Assembly: GCF_038024065.1 (NCBI RefSeq)
Contig: NZ_CP150667.1
Span: 1,054,001 to 1,118,000 of the forward strand
DNA from: Polaribacter sejongensis
GTDB taxonomy: Bacteria; Bacteroidota; Bacteroidia; Flavobacteriales; Flavobacteriaceae
Direction: 5' to 3'
DNA length: 64,000 nt
Under the pieces are notes generated by a model, which was not told the origin of the DNA, did not search any database, and worked only from the letters and a program-made list of their open reading frames with translations. This document shows positions 8,484 to 17,837 of the stretch, one piece after another (the first letter of the stretch is position 1; each line of letters starts with the position of its first letter). The position numbers and the translations under genes are program-made.

Positions 8484-9218
8484 ATGAATACAAAACTTAC
8501 AGATGCCATAAAACATATAATTATTATAAATGTAATTTTATTTGTTGCACCACAACTCTTAAAGTTAGATTTTACAAATATCTTGGCTTTACATTTTCCT
8601 GAAAATGAACATTTCGGAATTTGGCAGTACGTAACACACATGTTTATGCACGGTGGTTTTAGTCATATATTGTTTAACATGTACGGTTTATGGGCTTTTG
8701 GTACTCCTTTAGAACAAATATGGGGAAAAAAGAAATTTATATTTTTCTATTTTTCTGCAGGTATTGGAGCTGGAGTAATTTACACATTGGTCAATTATTA
8801 TCAATTTAATGGTATCTACGAACTTTTTATAAATGCAGGTTTAAATAATTCTGAAGTTTTATCTATCTTAAAATCTGGTAGCACCAATGATGCTCGTATT
8901 ATAGGAGCCATTACGCAAGATCAATTTAATCAAATAACCTCTTTATACAATACTCCTGCTGTTGGAGCCTCTGGAGCTGTATATGGTGTTTTAGTAGCTT
9001 TTGGTCTTTATTTTAAAGATGCAAAATTAGCATTGATATTTTTCCCTGTTCCTATTGCTGCAAAATACTTTATACCTGTAATGATTCTAGGAGATTTATT
9101 CTTTGGAATGACTAAATATTCTATTGGAAACATAGCTCATTTTGCACACGTTGGTGGAGCTCTAATAGGTTTTATTATAGCTTGGTACTGGAAAAAGAAT
9201 GAATTTAAAACATATTAA
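8484..9218 (+). CDS. Rhomboid family intramembrane serine protease (first of two)
   Basis: The 244-residue protein has about six membrane helices. It carries the catalytic dyad: Ser163 in GASGAVYG and His222 in HFAHVGGALIGF. The HGGFSHILFNMYGLW segment in the first loop is typical of rhomboids. It cleaves membrane proteins within the bilayer; substrates are unknown. The gene begins 2 bases after mutL, and its stop shares one base with the start of the next rhomboid gene, so the two are translated from one message. Confidence 0.93.
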   Translation: MNTKLTDAIKHIIIINVILFVAPQLLKLDFTNILALHFPENEHFGIWQYVTHMFMHGGFSHILFNMYGLWAFGTPLEQIWGKKKFIFFYFSAGIGAGVIYTLVNYYQFNGIYELFINAGLNNSEVLSILKSGSTNDARIIGAITQDQFNQITSLYNTPAVGASGAVYGVLVAFGLYFKDAKLALIFFPVPIAAKYFIPVMILGDLFFGMTKYSIGNIAHFAHVGGALIGFIIAWYWKKNEFKTY

Positions 9219-10069
9219 TGAGTTTTATAGACGACATAAAAAACCGCTATAAAAGCGGAAATATTGTAGAAAAATTAATCTACATAAACCTTGCTATCTT
9301 TGTATTTACCTTGTTAACATCTGTTTTTCAAGATTTATATAAAGGCGAAATAAATTGGGTAGTAACCTGGTTTTCTTTGGATGATAATTTTACATCTTTA
9401 CTCACCAAACCTTGGACTATTATTACTTATGGTTTTTTACATGCCGACTTTCTACACATTCTTTTAAACCTAATAACACTATACTTTGTAGGTAACTTAT
9501 TCATCGAGTATTTCACACAAAAGCAACTATTAACGTTCTACCTATTAGGTACTTTTTTTGGTGGCGCATTATTTATTTTAAGCCACAACTACTTTCCTTT
9601 ATTTCAAGATCAATCTTCTATATTAGTAGGAGCTTCTGCAGGAATTTCAGCTATTTTTATAGGAATTACCACGTACATACCAAACTATCAATTAAAAATA
9701 CGTTTTATTGGTTTTGTTAAACTATGGTATTTGGGCGCTATTTGGGTAGGTTTAGATATATTAGCATTGTCTGGAGGAAATGCTGGTGGACATTTTGCAC
9801 ATTTAGGAGGCGCTTTATTTGGCTTTTTATATGTTCAGAAAGCAGCCAATAAAGAAATACTTATTTTCGATAAAATAGCAGCCCTATTTTCAACAAAAAA
9901 GAAACCTTTAAAAACAGTTTATAAATCGCCAAAAAAAACAGTAAAGACAAATAAGGGCACTTCTATAAACCAACAACAAATAGATGCTATTTTAGATAAA
10001 ATTAGCAAGTCTGGTTATGATACTTTAACAAAAGAAGAAAAAGAATTCTTATTTAAACAAGGAAGGTAA
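9218..10069 (+). CDS. Rhomboid family intramembrane serine protease (second of two)
   Basis: The 283-residue protein has a rhomboid core with Ser140 in GASAGISAIF and His195 in HFAHLGGALFGF, plus HADFLHILLNLITLYF in the first loop. A soluble C-terminal tail of about 70 residues, rich in Lys and predicted helical, follows the membrane core. The start overlaps the previous stop by one base. The pair differ enough in sequence to be old paralogues, not a recent duplication. Confidence 0.93.
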   Translation: MSFIDDIKNRYKSGNIVEKLIYINLAIFVFTLLTSVFQDLYKGEINWVVTWFSLDDNFTSLLTKPWTIITYGFLHADFLHILLNLITLYFVGNLFIEYFTQKQLLTFYLLGTFFGGALFILSHNYFPLFQDQSSILVGASAGISAIFIGITTYIPNYQLKIRFIGFVKLWYLGAIWVGLDILALSGGNAGGHFAHLGGALFGFLYVQKAANKEILIFDKIAALFSTKKKPLKTVYKSPKKTVKTNKGTSINQQQIDAILDKISKSGYDTLTKEEKEFLFKQGR

Positions 10070-10073
10070 TAGT

Positions 10074-11081
10074 ATGAAAAATTTGTCCCCCATAGATAAG
10101 ATTTTATTTTTTCTAAATTCAATATTAGCAACCCTATTATTGTTATCTTATGTACTACATTTTATATCTCCCATTACCATACCATTTGTTGCTATCATAA
10201 GCCTATTTGTACCTTTCTTAATGATAATTAACCTGCTTTTTGCTATTTACTGGTTAATTAAGTTAAAAAAACAATTTTTATTATCTGTTACTGTTTTTAT
10301 TATTGGAGTCTTTTTCTCCTCTCCTTTTTTCAAAATTTCAGGGAACAACTCTTCTTTAAACAGCGATTTAAAAGTAATGAGTTATAATGTAAAAAGCTTC
10401 GATCTTTTTCATAAAAAAAAGGACTCAATAGTACAAGATGGCTACGAATTTATCACAGAAAAAGACCCAGATATTATTAGCATACAAGAATACTATAAGT
10501 CTAATAAAAACAACTTCTCTTTTCCTTACAAATACGTAAAACTTCGTCCGAATAGTAAAAAATACGGAATGGCGATTTACTCTAAACATAAGATTATTAA
10601 TTCTGGATCTTTAGACTTAAAAAGTACTGGTAATAATATTATTTTTGCTGATATATTAAAGAAAAAGGATACCATCAGAATTTATAATATCCATTTAGAA
10701 TCTTTAAGAATAAAGCCAAATGAAGAAAATTTTGGCGAAGAAAATTCAGAAAAATTAATAGAAAGAGTTTCTAATTCCTTTAAAGAACAAGCAGAGCAAA
10801 CCGTTCAGTTTTTAGCGCATGAGCAACAATGGAAAGGGAAAAAAATTGTTTGTGGAGACTTTAATAATACTAGTTACTCATGGGTCTATAACCAAATTGC
10901 AAAAGGTAAAAAAGATACTTATATAGAATCTGGTAAAGGTTTTGGTAAGACCTACAATTATTGGTTTCCAATGAGAATAGATTTCATTTTAACCGACAAT
11001 AACGCCATTAGCAACAAGTTTACTACCTATACAGAAAAGTACTCAGACCATTTTCCTGTTATGGCAAAAATTAACTGGTAA
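10074..11081 (+). CDS. Membrane-anchored endonuclease/exonuclease/phosphatase family protein
   Basis: The 335-residue protein has three N-terminal membrane helices (about residues 10-30, 33-63 and 68-85), then an EEP fold: MSYNVKSFD, SIQEYY with the catalytic Glu, YNIHLES, CGDFNN and the terminal SDHFPV with the catalytic Asp-His. Family members cleave phosphodiester or phosphomonoester bonds in nucleic acids, lipids or sugar phosphates. It follows the rhomboid pair by 4 bases, in the same operon. The substrate is unknown. Confidence 0.88.
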   Translation: MKNLSPIDKILFFLNSILATLLLLSYVLHFISPITIPFVAIISLFVPFLMIINLLFAIYWLIKLKKQFLLSVTVFIIGVFFSSPFFKISGNNSSLNSDLKVMSYNVKSFDLFHKKKDSIVQDGYEFITEKDPDIISIQEYYKSNKNNFSFPYKYVKLRPNSKKYGMAIYSKHKIINSGSLDLKSTGNNIIFADILKKKDTIRIYNIHLESLRIKPNEENFGEENSEKLIERVSNSFKEQAEQTVQFLAHEQQWKGKKIVCGDFNNTSYSWVYNQIAKGKKDTYIESGKGFGKTYNYWFPMRIDFILTDNNAISNKFTTYTEKYSDHFPVMAKINW

Positions 11082-11124
11082 GTTTTTCTATATTCGTACT
11101 TATAAAATTAAATTATCTAATTCT

Positions 11125-12267
11125 ATGAAACATTTTGATGTAGCGATTATTGGAAGCGGACCTTCTGGTGCTTCAACCGCTTTTTATTTAGGCAAACAAG
11201 GTATCTCTACCGTTATCATAGAAAAAGAAACTTTACCACGTTACAAAACCTGCGGTGGAGGTTTTGTTAATAGAGGAAGAAAAGACATGCCTTTTGAGAT
11301 TAATGAAGTTATTGAAAGTGAATTCTTTGCTGTTGACAGTTATTTTAATGGCGGTAAAATTTATTACCAATCTTCTAAAGAAAAGCCAATCATAACTATG
11401 ATTATGAGAGATGCTTTTGATAATTTAATTGTAGAAAAAGCAAAAGAATTTGGCGTTACTTTATTAGAAAACCATACATTAAAAAGCATCGATTTTAAAG
11501 ATAACAAATCTATACTACATACTTCTGAAGGAGAAATTACTGCAAATTTTATAATTGCTGCAGACGGTGTTTTAAGTCAGACAGCAAAAATGGCTGGTTG
11601 GAAAGAAGACACTAGAAAACTAATACCTGCTCTAGAGTACGAAGTAGAAGTTTCTAAAGAAGATTTTAAAAGATTATCTACAAGTATACGTTTTGATATT
11701 GATGCAGTTCCTTATGGATACGCATGGAGTTTTCCTAAGAAAAATCATTTATCATTAGGTGTTTTAACCACTAGGAAAGGTAAAATCAATTTAAAAGAGT
11801 ACTACAGAAAATACTTAAAAACTTTGGGTATTAATGAAGTAATAAAAGAAGATGCTCACGGATTTAAAATTCCGATTGCGCCAAGAACAGATGGTTTTGT
11901 TAAAAATAATGTTTTCTTAATTGGAGATGCTGCTGGTTTTGCAGAACCTATAACTGCAGAAGGAATTTCGAATGCTATTTTAAGCGGAAAATATGTTGCA
12001 GAAGCACTTATAGAAAGTAAATTAGAGAAATCTTTAGCTGAAAAACTGTATATAGAAAAATTAAATATTAAGATGTTACCTGAATTACACTCAGGTGGCA
12101 CTTTATCAAAATTCTTTTATAATAACAATCCGATTAGAAATTATATACTAAAAAAATACGGGCAGCATTTTAGCGATTTAATGGTAGACATTTTACATGG
12201 AGATAAACCGTTTCCAACAAATGTTTCAGAAAAATTAAAAGCTAAAATTAAAGAGAAGTTATTTTAA
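11125..12267 (+). CDS. Geranylgeranyl-reductase-like FAD-dependent oxidoreductase
   Basis: The 380-residue flavoprotein has the N-terminal Rossmann motif VAIIGSGPSGAS with a downstream Glu in IIEKE, the PxxYKTCGGG motif of the geranylgeranyl reductase family, and the second FAD motif IGDAAGFAEPITAEGI. Such enzymes reduce isoprenoid side chains or related unsaturated lipids. The exact substrate here is not known. It lies 43 bases downstream of the EEP gene. Confidence 0.85.
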   Translation: MKHFDVAIIGSGPSGASTAFYLGKQGISTVIIEKETLPRYKTCGGGFVNRGRKDMPFEINEVIESEFFAVDSYFNGGKIYYQSSKEKPIITMIMRDAFDNLIVEKAKEFGVTLLENHTLKSIDFKDNKSILHTSEGEITANFIIAADGVLSQTAKMAGWKEDTRKLIPALEYEVEVSKEDFKRLSTSIRFDIDAVPYGYAWSFPKKNHLSLGVLTTRKGKINLKEYYRKYLKTLGINEVIKEDAHGFKIPIAPRTDGFVKNNVFLIGDAAGFAEPITAEGISNAILSGKYVAEALIESKLEKSLAEKLYIEKLNIKMLPELHSGGTLSKFFYNNNPIRNYILKKYGQHFSDLMVDILHGDKPFPTNVSEKLKAKIKEKLF

Positions 12268-12320
12268 ATAAACAGGTGCACTAAGTTCTGCATAGTGATG
12301 CGAGGTAAAGGTATCTTTAA

Positions 12321-12818
12321 TTATAAATACAATTCGTATTTTTTTTCTGCTAGACCTTCATCATTTATAAAAGTATTTTTTATTTTAAAATTATTGTTTT
12401 CTAAAATTTTTGAAGAAGCTATATTTTCATCTACCACATAGCCTACAATTTTATCCATTTTAAGTTTTTTACAATAGGTAATTAGACCTACACAAACTTC
12501 TGCTCCATAGCCTAGTTTCCAAAATTCTTCTAAAAAGCGATAGCCTATTTCATCATCTAAATTATCTTTAACCAAGGCCACTGTGCCTAAAAACTGATTG
12601 TCTGTTTTTCTAACAATAGCGTAAATCCAAAAGCCATTTTTAGAGGTATTATATTTTAAAATTAACGTTTTTAACTCAGTTTCATTTTCAATATAGCTCT
12701 TTGGGTTTCCGGTAGCATATTTTAAAACATTTACATTACTTTCTAGTTTATGAAATGCATCTATATCTTCTACACACAGCCTTCTAATAATTAACCTTTC
12801 CGTTTCAAAAATCATCAA
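12321..12818 (-). CDS. GNAT family acetyltransferase (RimJ/RimL-like)
   Basis: The 165-residue protein begins with the pattern FETERLIIRRL, typical of the RimJ/RimL-like branch, and contains EIGYRFLEEFWKLGYGAEV, which is the acetyl-CoA binding region. SSKILENNNFK near the end is also typical. The acceptor may be a protein N-terminus or a small molecule. It is convergent with the flavoprotein gene and divergent from mtaB. Confidence 0.88.
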   Translation of the reverse strand: MMIFETERLIIRRLCVEDIDAFHKLESNVNVLKYATGNPKSYIENETELKTLILKYNTSKNGFWIYAIVRKTDNQFLGTVALVKDNLDDEIGYRFLEEFWKLGYGAEVCVGLITYCKKLKMDKIVGYVVDENIASSKILENNNFKIKNTFINDEGLAEKKYELYL

Positions 12819-12938
12819 TAATATCGTACTTTTGCTCTTCTAAACTGTTTTATACAGTATTTGTAAATATACAATTTGAACTTTAAGAAATAAATCCTTT
12901 TTTAAAGTTTTGTTTTTTAGTTAAACACACTTATTAGA

Positions 12939-14273
12939 ATGAATGCAGAAAAAAAAGTTGCCTTTTACACTTTAGGATGCAAATTAAATTTTTCAGAAAC
13001 GTCTACTATTGCTCGTAATTTTGTGAGCGAAGGTTTTAATCGTGTCGATTTTGAAGAAAAAGCAGACGTGTATGTTATAAATACCTGTTCTGTTACAGAT
13101 AATGCCGATAAACGCTTTAAAACCATTGTAAAAAATGCTTTAAAGAAAAACGATGATGCTTTCCTAATCGCTGTTGGTTGCTACGCGCAATTAAAACCAG
13201 AAGAATTAGCTGCAGTAGATGGTGTCGATTTAGTTTTAGGAGCTACAGAAAAGTTTAATGTTACTAGTTATATAAACGATTTAACTAAAAATAATGTTGG
13301 TGAAGTTCACTCATGTGAAATTTCTGATGCAGATTTTTACGTTGGTTCTTATTCAATTGGAGATAGAACACGTGCATTTTTAAAAGTACAAGATGGTTGC
13401 GATTATAAATGTACTTATTGTACAATTCCTTTAGCACGTGGAATTTCTAGAAGCGATACTTTAGAAAATGTTATTGAAAATGCCAGAGAAATTTCATCAA
13501 AAGGAATTAAAGAAATTGTTTTAACAGGTGTTAATATTGGCGATTATGGTAAAGGTGAATTTGGTAATAAAAAGCACGAACATACGTTTTTAGAACTCGT
13601 AAAAGAATTAGATAAAGTAGACGGTATACATCGCTTACGAATTTCATCTATAGAACCTAATTTACTTAGAGATGAAACGATAGAATTTGTATCTAAATCA
13701 GGTTCTTTTGTTCCTCATTTTCATATTCCTTTGCAATCTGGTAGTGATAAGTTACTTAAGAAAATGAAACGTAGGTATTTAACCAATACGTACACAAATA
13801 GAGTAACAAGAATTAAAGAAGTAATGCCTAACGCTTGTATTGGTGTAGACGTTATAGTTGGTTTTCCTGGAGAAACAGAAGAGCTGTTTTTAGAAACGTA
13901 CAACTATTTAAACGAAATGGACATTTCTTACTTACATGTTTTTACCTACTCTGAAAGACCAAATACAGAAGCAGTGCATCTAGAAGGTGTCGTGCCTAAA
14001 AAAGTACGTGCAAAACGTAGTAAAATGTTGCGTGGTTTATCCGCTAAAAAAAGACGTGCTTTTTATGAAAGTCAGTTAGGAAATACCCTAACCGTTTTAT
14101 TTGAAAATGAAAATAAAGAAGGGTATATAAACGGTTTTACAGAAAATTACGTTAAAGTTAAAACACCTTGGAACCCAGAGTTAGTAAATACATTACATAC
14201 TATTACACTTACTGAAATTGATGAAGATGGTTTGGTAAGATTTAATTTTGAAAACAATAGCGTTACAATTTAA
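12939..14273 (+). CDS. mtaB: tRNA (N6-threonylcarbamoyladenosine37-C2)-methylthiotransferase MtaB
   Basis: The 444-residue radical SAM enzyme has an N-terminal UPF0004 domain (FYTLGCKLNFSE, INTCSVTDNAD, VGCYAQ) with three cluster cysteines. The radical SAM motif CxxxCxxC is at Cys154, Cys158 and Cys161, and a C-terminal TRAM domain begins near 380. It converts t6A37 to ms2t6A37 in tRNAs reading ANN codons. The TLGCKLN start distinguishes MtaB from MiaB and RimO. Confidence 0.93.
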   Translation: MNAEKKVAFYTLGCKLNFSETSTIARNFVSEGFNRVDFEEKADVYVINTCSVTDNADKRFKTIVKNALKKNDDAFLIAVGCYAQLKPEELAAVDGVDLVLGATEKFNVTSYINDLTKNNVGEVHSCEISDADFYVGSYSIGDRTRAFLKVQDGCDYKCTYCTIPLARGISRSDTLENVIENAREISSKGIKEIVLTGVNIGDYGKGEFGNKKHEHTFLELVKELDKVDGIHRLRISSIEPNLLRDETIEFVSKSGSFVPHFHIPLQSGSDKLLKKMKRRYLTNTYTNRVTRIKEVMPNACIGVDVIVGFPGETEELFLETYNYLNEMDISYLHVFTYSERPNTEAVHLEGVVPKKVRAKRSKMLRGLSAKKRRAFYESQLGNTLTVLFENENKEGYINGFTENYVKVKTPWNPELVNTLHTITLTEIDEDGLVRFNFENNSVTI

Positions 14274-14303
14274 AATGTAATTGCTACATTAAAATAAATA
14301 GAT

Positions 14304-14963
14304 ATGAAAAAGATTCCAATATACTTGGTACCTGGTTTAGCAGCTGGACCAGAAATTTTTGAAAACTTAGAATTATCAAAAGATAAATATGACGTTCATT
14401 ATTTAGAATGGATAACACCCATAGCACAAGAAGAGTCTATTGCTAATTACGCCATGAGAATGAGCGAAGAAGTAAAAGAAGAAAACCCTGTTTTAGTAGG
14501 TGTTTCTTTTGGCGGAATTATGGTACAAGAAATGAGTAAATATTTAGATGTTAAAAAAGTTATTATTATATCTAGTGTAAAACACCATAAAGAACTTCCT
14601 AAGAGATTTGAATTTGTAAAATTTACAAAAGCTTACAAATTCTTTCCAACAAAAGTTGTTTCAAATTTTGAAGATTATGCGCAATATTTTTTAGGAAAAT
14701 CGTTAAAGAAGAGAGCCGATATTTACAAAAAGTACCTTTCTGTTAGAAGTGAACTGTATTTAAACTGGTCTATTGGCACCATTATTAGATGGGAACAAAC
14801 AAAAAAAGACCAAAACATTACTCATATTCATGGCACAAGTGACCATGTATTTCCTATAAAAAACATAAACAATTGTATACAAATAGAAGGTGGTAGCCAT
14901 ATTATGATTATCACTAAAGCCAAAAAATTAACTAAAATCATTAACGATACTTTAACTAGTTAA
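14304..14963 (+). CDS. Alpha/beta hydrolase
   Basis: The 219-residue protein shows an alpha/beta hydrolase pattern: a VPGLAAGPEIF oxyanion loop, the nucleophile elbow GVSFGG with Ser68, and a late GTSDHVFP and GGSHIMI giving Asp and His. The substrate is not predictable. It lies 30 bases after mtaB and 46 bases before the lytic transglycosylase gene, probably one transcript. Confidence 0.85.
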   Translation: MKKIPIYLVPGLAAGPEIFENLELSKDKYDVHYLEWITPIAQEESIANYAMRMSEEVKEENPVLVGVSFGGIMVQEMSKYLDVKKVIIISSVKHHKELPKRFEFVKFTKAYKFFPTKVVSNFEDYAQYFLGKSLKKRADIYKKYLSVRSELYLNWSIGTIIRWEQTKKDQNITHIHGTSDHVFPIKNINNCIQIEGGSHIMIITKAKKLTKIINDTLTS

Positions 14964-15009
14964 AACAAAGGTATTCCTTATTTTTAAATCATAAAAAAAT
15001 TGCAATCTC

Positions 15010-15912
15010 ATGAATAAATCACTCCGTTTTCTTTCACTACTTAGCATCTTAATTATTGCTTTTTTATTTTATAATGGCATTAATAAAAATGAAACCGACC
15101 CACAAACAAGCACGCATGCAACTTATAAAATAAAAGCGTTAAAACTACCTAACAATTTAAATCTTGCAGGTGAAAGGGTTCCTTTAGAAATTCCTGATGT
15201 TAAAGAAAGAATGGAGAGAGAGCTGTTAGTTAATACTTATTGGCAATCTAATGGGTTATTATTGATAAAGAGAGCTAATAAGTACTTCCCTATTCTAGAG
15301 CCATTGCTTAAAAAATATGGTTTACCAGACGATTTTAAATTTTTAGCCTTGGCAGAAAGTGCTTTCATAGACGAAACGTCTAACGTAGGTGCAGCAGGTA
15401 TGTGGCATTTTATGAAAGCAACAGGTAAAGAATACGGATTAGAGATTAATAGTAATGTAGACGAGCGTTACGATATTGAAAAATCGACAAAAGTAGCTGC
15501 TGAATACTTAAAAAAATCTCAAAAACGTTTTAATTCTTGGACTTTAGCTGCCGCTGCATATAATGCAGGAAACTATGGTGTTAGTAGAAGATTAGATGAG
15601 CAAGAAGTAACTAATTATTACGATGCTAAATTACCAGATGAAACCGAAAGATATGTATTAAGAATTATTGCTTTAAAAGAAGTAATAAGCAATCCAAAAA
15701 AATATGGTTTTGTCTTTGAAAATGAAGACTTATATACCTTACCAGAAACAAGAACTATAAAAGTTGATACAGCAATATCTAACATTACGCATTTTGCCAA
15801 AAAATTTGGAATGAATTATAAAGAGTTTAAAATTCATAACCCTTGGTTAAGAGAAAATAAACTAAACAATAAAAGTAGAAAAGTGTACGAGATTAAAGTA
15901 CCTATTAACTAA
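15010..15912 (+). CDS. Lytic transglycosylase (SLT domain)
   Basis: The 300-residue protein has an N-terminal signal anchor (about residues 5-24), then an SLT domain: FLALAESAFI with the catalytic Glu116, GAAGMWHFM, and AAAYNAGNYG. The C-terminal part (about 245-300) looks like a LysM-type or similar small domain (YKEFKIHNPWL). It cleaves murein glycan strands with formation of 1,6-anhydro ends. It is convergent with ywbE, only 8 bases apart. Confidence 0.9.
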   Translation: MNKSLRFLSLLSILIIAFLFYNGINKNETDPQTSTHATYKIKALKLPNNLNLAGERVPLEIPDVKERMERELLVNTYWQSNGLLLIKRANKYFPILEPLLKKYGLPDDFKFLALAESAFIDETSNVGAAGMWHFMKATGKEYGLEINSNVDERYDIEKSTKVAAEYLKKSQKRFNSWTLAAAAYNAGNYGVSRRLDEQEVTNYYDAKLPDETERYVLRIIALKEVISNPKKYGFVFENEDLYTLPETRTIKVDTAISNITHFAKKFGMNYKEFKIHNPWLRENKLNNKSRKVYEIKVPIN

Positions 15913-15920
15913 AATAGTTA

Positions 15921-16118
15921 TTATTCAATAATATTTTTAATTCTACCTACCAAACCAGATTCTAACTGAACTTTAATACCATACGGATGGTTTTGAGCTT
16001 TAGTTAGAATTTTTGCTATAACACCTTCTGTTAATTCTCCACTTCGTTGATGCGGTTTTTGAATAATTTCTACAAATAAGCCAATCTTAACATTTTTTCT
16101 TTGTCTTCCGTCTATCAT
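15921..16118 (-). CDS. YwbE family protein
   Basis: The 65-residue basic protein matches the YwbE (DUF2196) family from end to end: VKIGLFVEIIQKPHQRSGEL, then EGVIAKILT and HPYGIKVQLE. It resembles a small beta-barrel, perhaps nucleic-acid binding; the function is unknown. The cspA terminator lies just upstream. Confidence 0.85.
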   Translation of the reverse strand: MIDGRQRKNVKIGLFVEIIQKPHQRSGELTEGVIAKILTKAQNHPYGIKVQLESGLVGRIKNIIE

Positions 16119-16140
16119 AAATACAGTTTTAAAATACTAA

Positions 16141-16170
16141 AATAAAAAAAGCCTATCAATATTGATAGGC
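16141..16170 (-). terminator. Terminator of the first cspA copy
   Basis: A perfect 20-base palindrome, GCCTATCAATATTGATAGGC (16151-16170), is followed on the minus strand by a T-rich tract (complement of 16141-16150). A near-identical hairpin follows the second cspA copy. Confidence 0.85.
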
Positions 16171-16205
16171 TTTTAGATAAAAAATTAACTAGTAATAAAT
16201 ATATA

Positions 16206-16397
16206 TTATAATACTCTTACGTTTACTGCGTTTAATCCTTTTTTTCCATCTTGTAAGTCGAATTCAACTTCATCGTTTTCACGAATTTCATCGATTAATC
16301 CTGATACATGTACAAAATGTTCTTTGTTTGATCCTTCTTCAGTGATAAATCCAAATCCTTTAGATTCATTGAAAAATTTTACTGTTCCTTTATTCAT
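16206..16397 (-). CDS. cspA: Cold shock protein, CspA family (copy 1)
   Basis: The 63-residue cold-shock domain carries RNP1 (KGFGFI) and RNP2 (HFVHV). It is an RNA chaperone that melts secondary structure. The protein is identical in all 63 residues to the copy at 16587. The two genes also share 3' and 5' untranslated sequence, promoter and terminator, so this is a recent tandem duplication or a pair kept alike by gene conversion. Confidence 0.95.
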   Translation of the reverse strand: MNKGTVKFFNESKGFGFITEEGSNKEHFVHVSGLIDEIRENDEVEFDLQDGKKGLNAVNVRVL

Positions 16398-16448
16398 AAT
16401 AAAAATTATTTGTTGTCAATTTAATTACTAACAACATTTATATAATAA

Positions 16449-16456
16449 CAAATGTA
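16449..16456 (-). promoter_or_regulatory. -7 element of cspA copy 1
   Basis: On the minus strand this reads TACATTTG, matching TAnnTTTG. The context TTTTGGCATTACATTTG is conserved at the second copy. It implies a 5' untranslated region of about 45 bases. Confidence 0.5.
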
Positions 16457-16522
16457 ATGCCAAAATTTGAATAACGGAGCAAATTTTTATGATACTTTAT
16501 TTATTCTGAATTATAACAACAT

Positions 16523-16551
16523 AAAAAAAGCCTATCAATAAATTGATAGGC
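16523..16551 (-). terminator. Terminator of the second cspA copy
   Basis: The arms GCCTATCAAT and ATTGATAGGC (16530-16551) pair around AA, with a T-rich tract on the minus strand from the complement of 16523-16529. It is homologous to the hairpin at 16151-16170. Confidence 0.85.
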
Positions 16552-16586
16552 TTTTAGATAAAAAATTAACTAGTAATAAATATATA

Positions 16587-16778
16587 TTATAATACTCTTA
16601 CGTTTACTGCGTTTAATCCTTTTTTTCCATCTTGTAAGTCGAATTCAACTTCATCGTTTTCACGAATTTCATCGATTAATCCTGAAACATGTACAAAATG
16701 TTCTTTGTTTGATCCTTCTTCAGTGATAAATCCAAATCCTTTAGATTCGTTGAAAAATTTTACGGTACCTTTATTCAT
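16587..16778 (-). CDS. cspA: Cold shock protein, CspA family (copy 2)
   Basis: The 63-residue protein is identical to copy 1. An upstream in-frame start at 16817 would add 13 residues not present in the family, so the ATG at 16778 is chosen; the nucleotides there match the start of copy 1. The few differences are synonymous, for example TTC/TTG-type changes around the RNP1 codons. The unit is offset from copy 1 by 381 bases. Confidence 0.95.
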   Translation of the reverse strand: MNKGTVKFFNESKGFGFITEEGSNKEHFVHVSGLIDEIRENDEVEFDLQDGKKGLNAVNVRVL

Positions 16779-16831
16779 AATAAAAAAATATTGTGTTGTT
16801 AAATTAATTCCTAACAACGTTTATTGAATTG

Positions 16832-16839
16832 CAAATGTA
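16832..16839 (-). promoter_or_regulatory. -7 element of cspA copy 2
   Basis: TACATTTG on the minus strand, at the same relative position as in copy 1, with the same preceding TTGGCAT. Confidence 0.5.
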
Positions 16840-16895
16840 ATGCCAAAAATTAACAAACCTATCAAAATAATTAAGTTATTTAAAAAAAAACAACA

Positions 16896-17837
16896 CTAAG
16901 CATTAATTTCCAGCGACTTAATCGCATTAAATTCATCAATAATCTCTCTTAGAACGTCTTTTACTGGTTTTATTTCATGAATTAAACCAGCAATTTGACC
17001 AATTTCTAACTCACCTTCATCTAAATCTCCCTCAAACATTCCTTTTTTAGATCTTGCTCTTCCTAATAATTCTATCAAATTTTCTTTTGTTGGGTTTTGT
17101 TTATATAATTCTTGTACATCATTATAAAACTTATTTTTCACCAAACGAACTGGCGCTAATTCTTTTAACGTTAACTGTGTATCTCCATCTTTAACAGCAA
17201 CAATGGTATTTTTAAAATTAATATGAGCAGAAGATTCTACTGTAGCTACAAATCGACTTCCTATCTGTACACCGTCTGCACCTAAAACCATAGCCGCCAA
17301 CATGCCTCTTCCGGTTCCAATGCCTCCAGCAGCAATTACAGGAATTTTAACTTGCTCCTTTACCATGGGAATTAAAGTAAAAGTGGTTGTTTCTTCCCTC
17401 CCATTGTGTCCGCCTGCCTCAAAACCTTCACAAACAACAGCATCTACACCTGCCGCTTCTGCTTTTAAAGCAAACTTAACCGAACTTACAACATGTACAA
17501 CCTTAATTCCTTTCTCCTTTAAAAAGGACGTCCAAGTTTTTGGATTTCCTGCAGAAGTAAAAACAATCTTTACGCCTTCTTCTACAATAATATCCATTAT
17601 TTTTTCAATATCTGGATACAGCATTGGCACATTTATTCCAAAAGGCTTGGAGGTTGCTTTTTTACATTTAATAATGTGTTTTCTTAAAACATCTGGATAC
17701 ATAGAACCTGCACCAATTAAACCTAAACCACCGGCATTAGAAACCGCTGAGGCTAACTTCCATCCAGAAACCCAAATCATACCTCCTTGAACAATGGGAT
17801 ATTTTATATTGAAAAGAGTTGTTATTTTATTTATCAT
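16896..17837 (-). CDS. Nitronate monooxygenase family FMN enzyme
   Basis: The 313-residue TIM-barrel protein has the N-terminal YPIVQGGMIWVSG, NAGGLGLIGAGSM, and the FMN phosphate loop PVIAAGGIGTGRG, followed by LGADGVQIGSRF. HNGRE near residue 145 supplies the usual His. The family oxidises nitronates, and some members are enoyl-ACP reductases (FabK-like), so the physiological substrate is uncertain. Its start codon shares a base with the stop of the upstream subtilase gene. Confidence 0.85.
   Translation of the reverse strand: MINKITTLFNIKYPIVQGGMIWVSGWKLASAVSNAGGLGLIGAGSMYPDVLRKHIIKCKKATSKPFGINVPMLYPDIEKIMDIIVEEGVKIVFTSAGNPKTWTSFLKEKGIKVVHVVSSVKFALKAEAAGVDAVVCEGFEAGGHNGREETTTFTLIPMVKEQVKIPVIAAGGIGTGRGMLAAMVLGADGVQIGSRFVATVESSAHINFKNTIVAVKDGDTQLTLKELAPVRLVKNKFYNDVQELYKQNPTKENLIELLGRARSKKGMFEGDLDEGELEIGQIAGLIHEIKPVKDVLREIIDEFNAIKSLEINA

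Noticed and set aside
17302..17790. Plus-strand frame of 162 codons within the nitronate monooxygenase gene
   Set aside because: Pro/Thr/Ser-rich shadow of a well-supported gene on the other strand.
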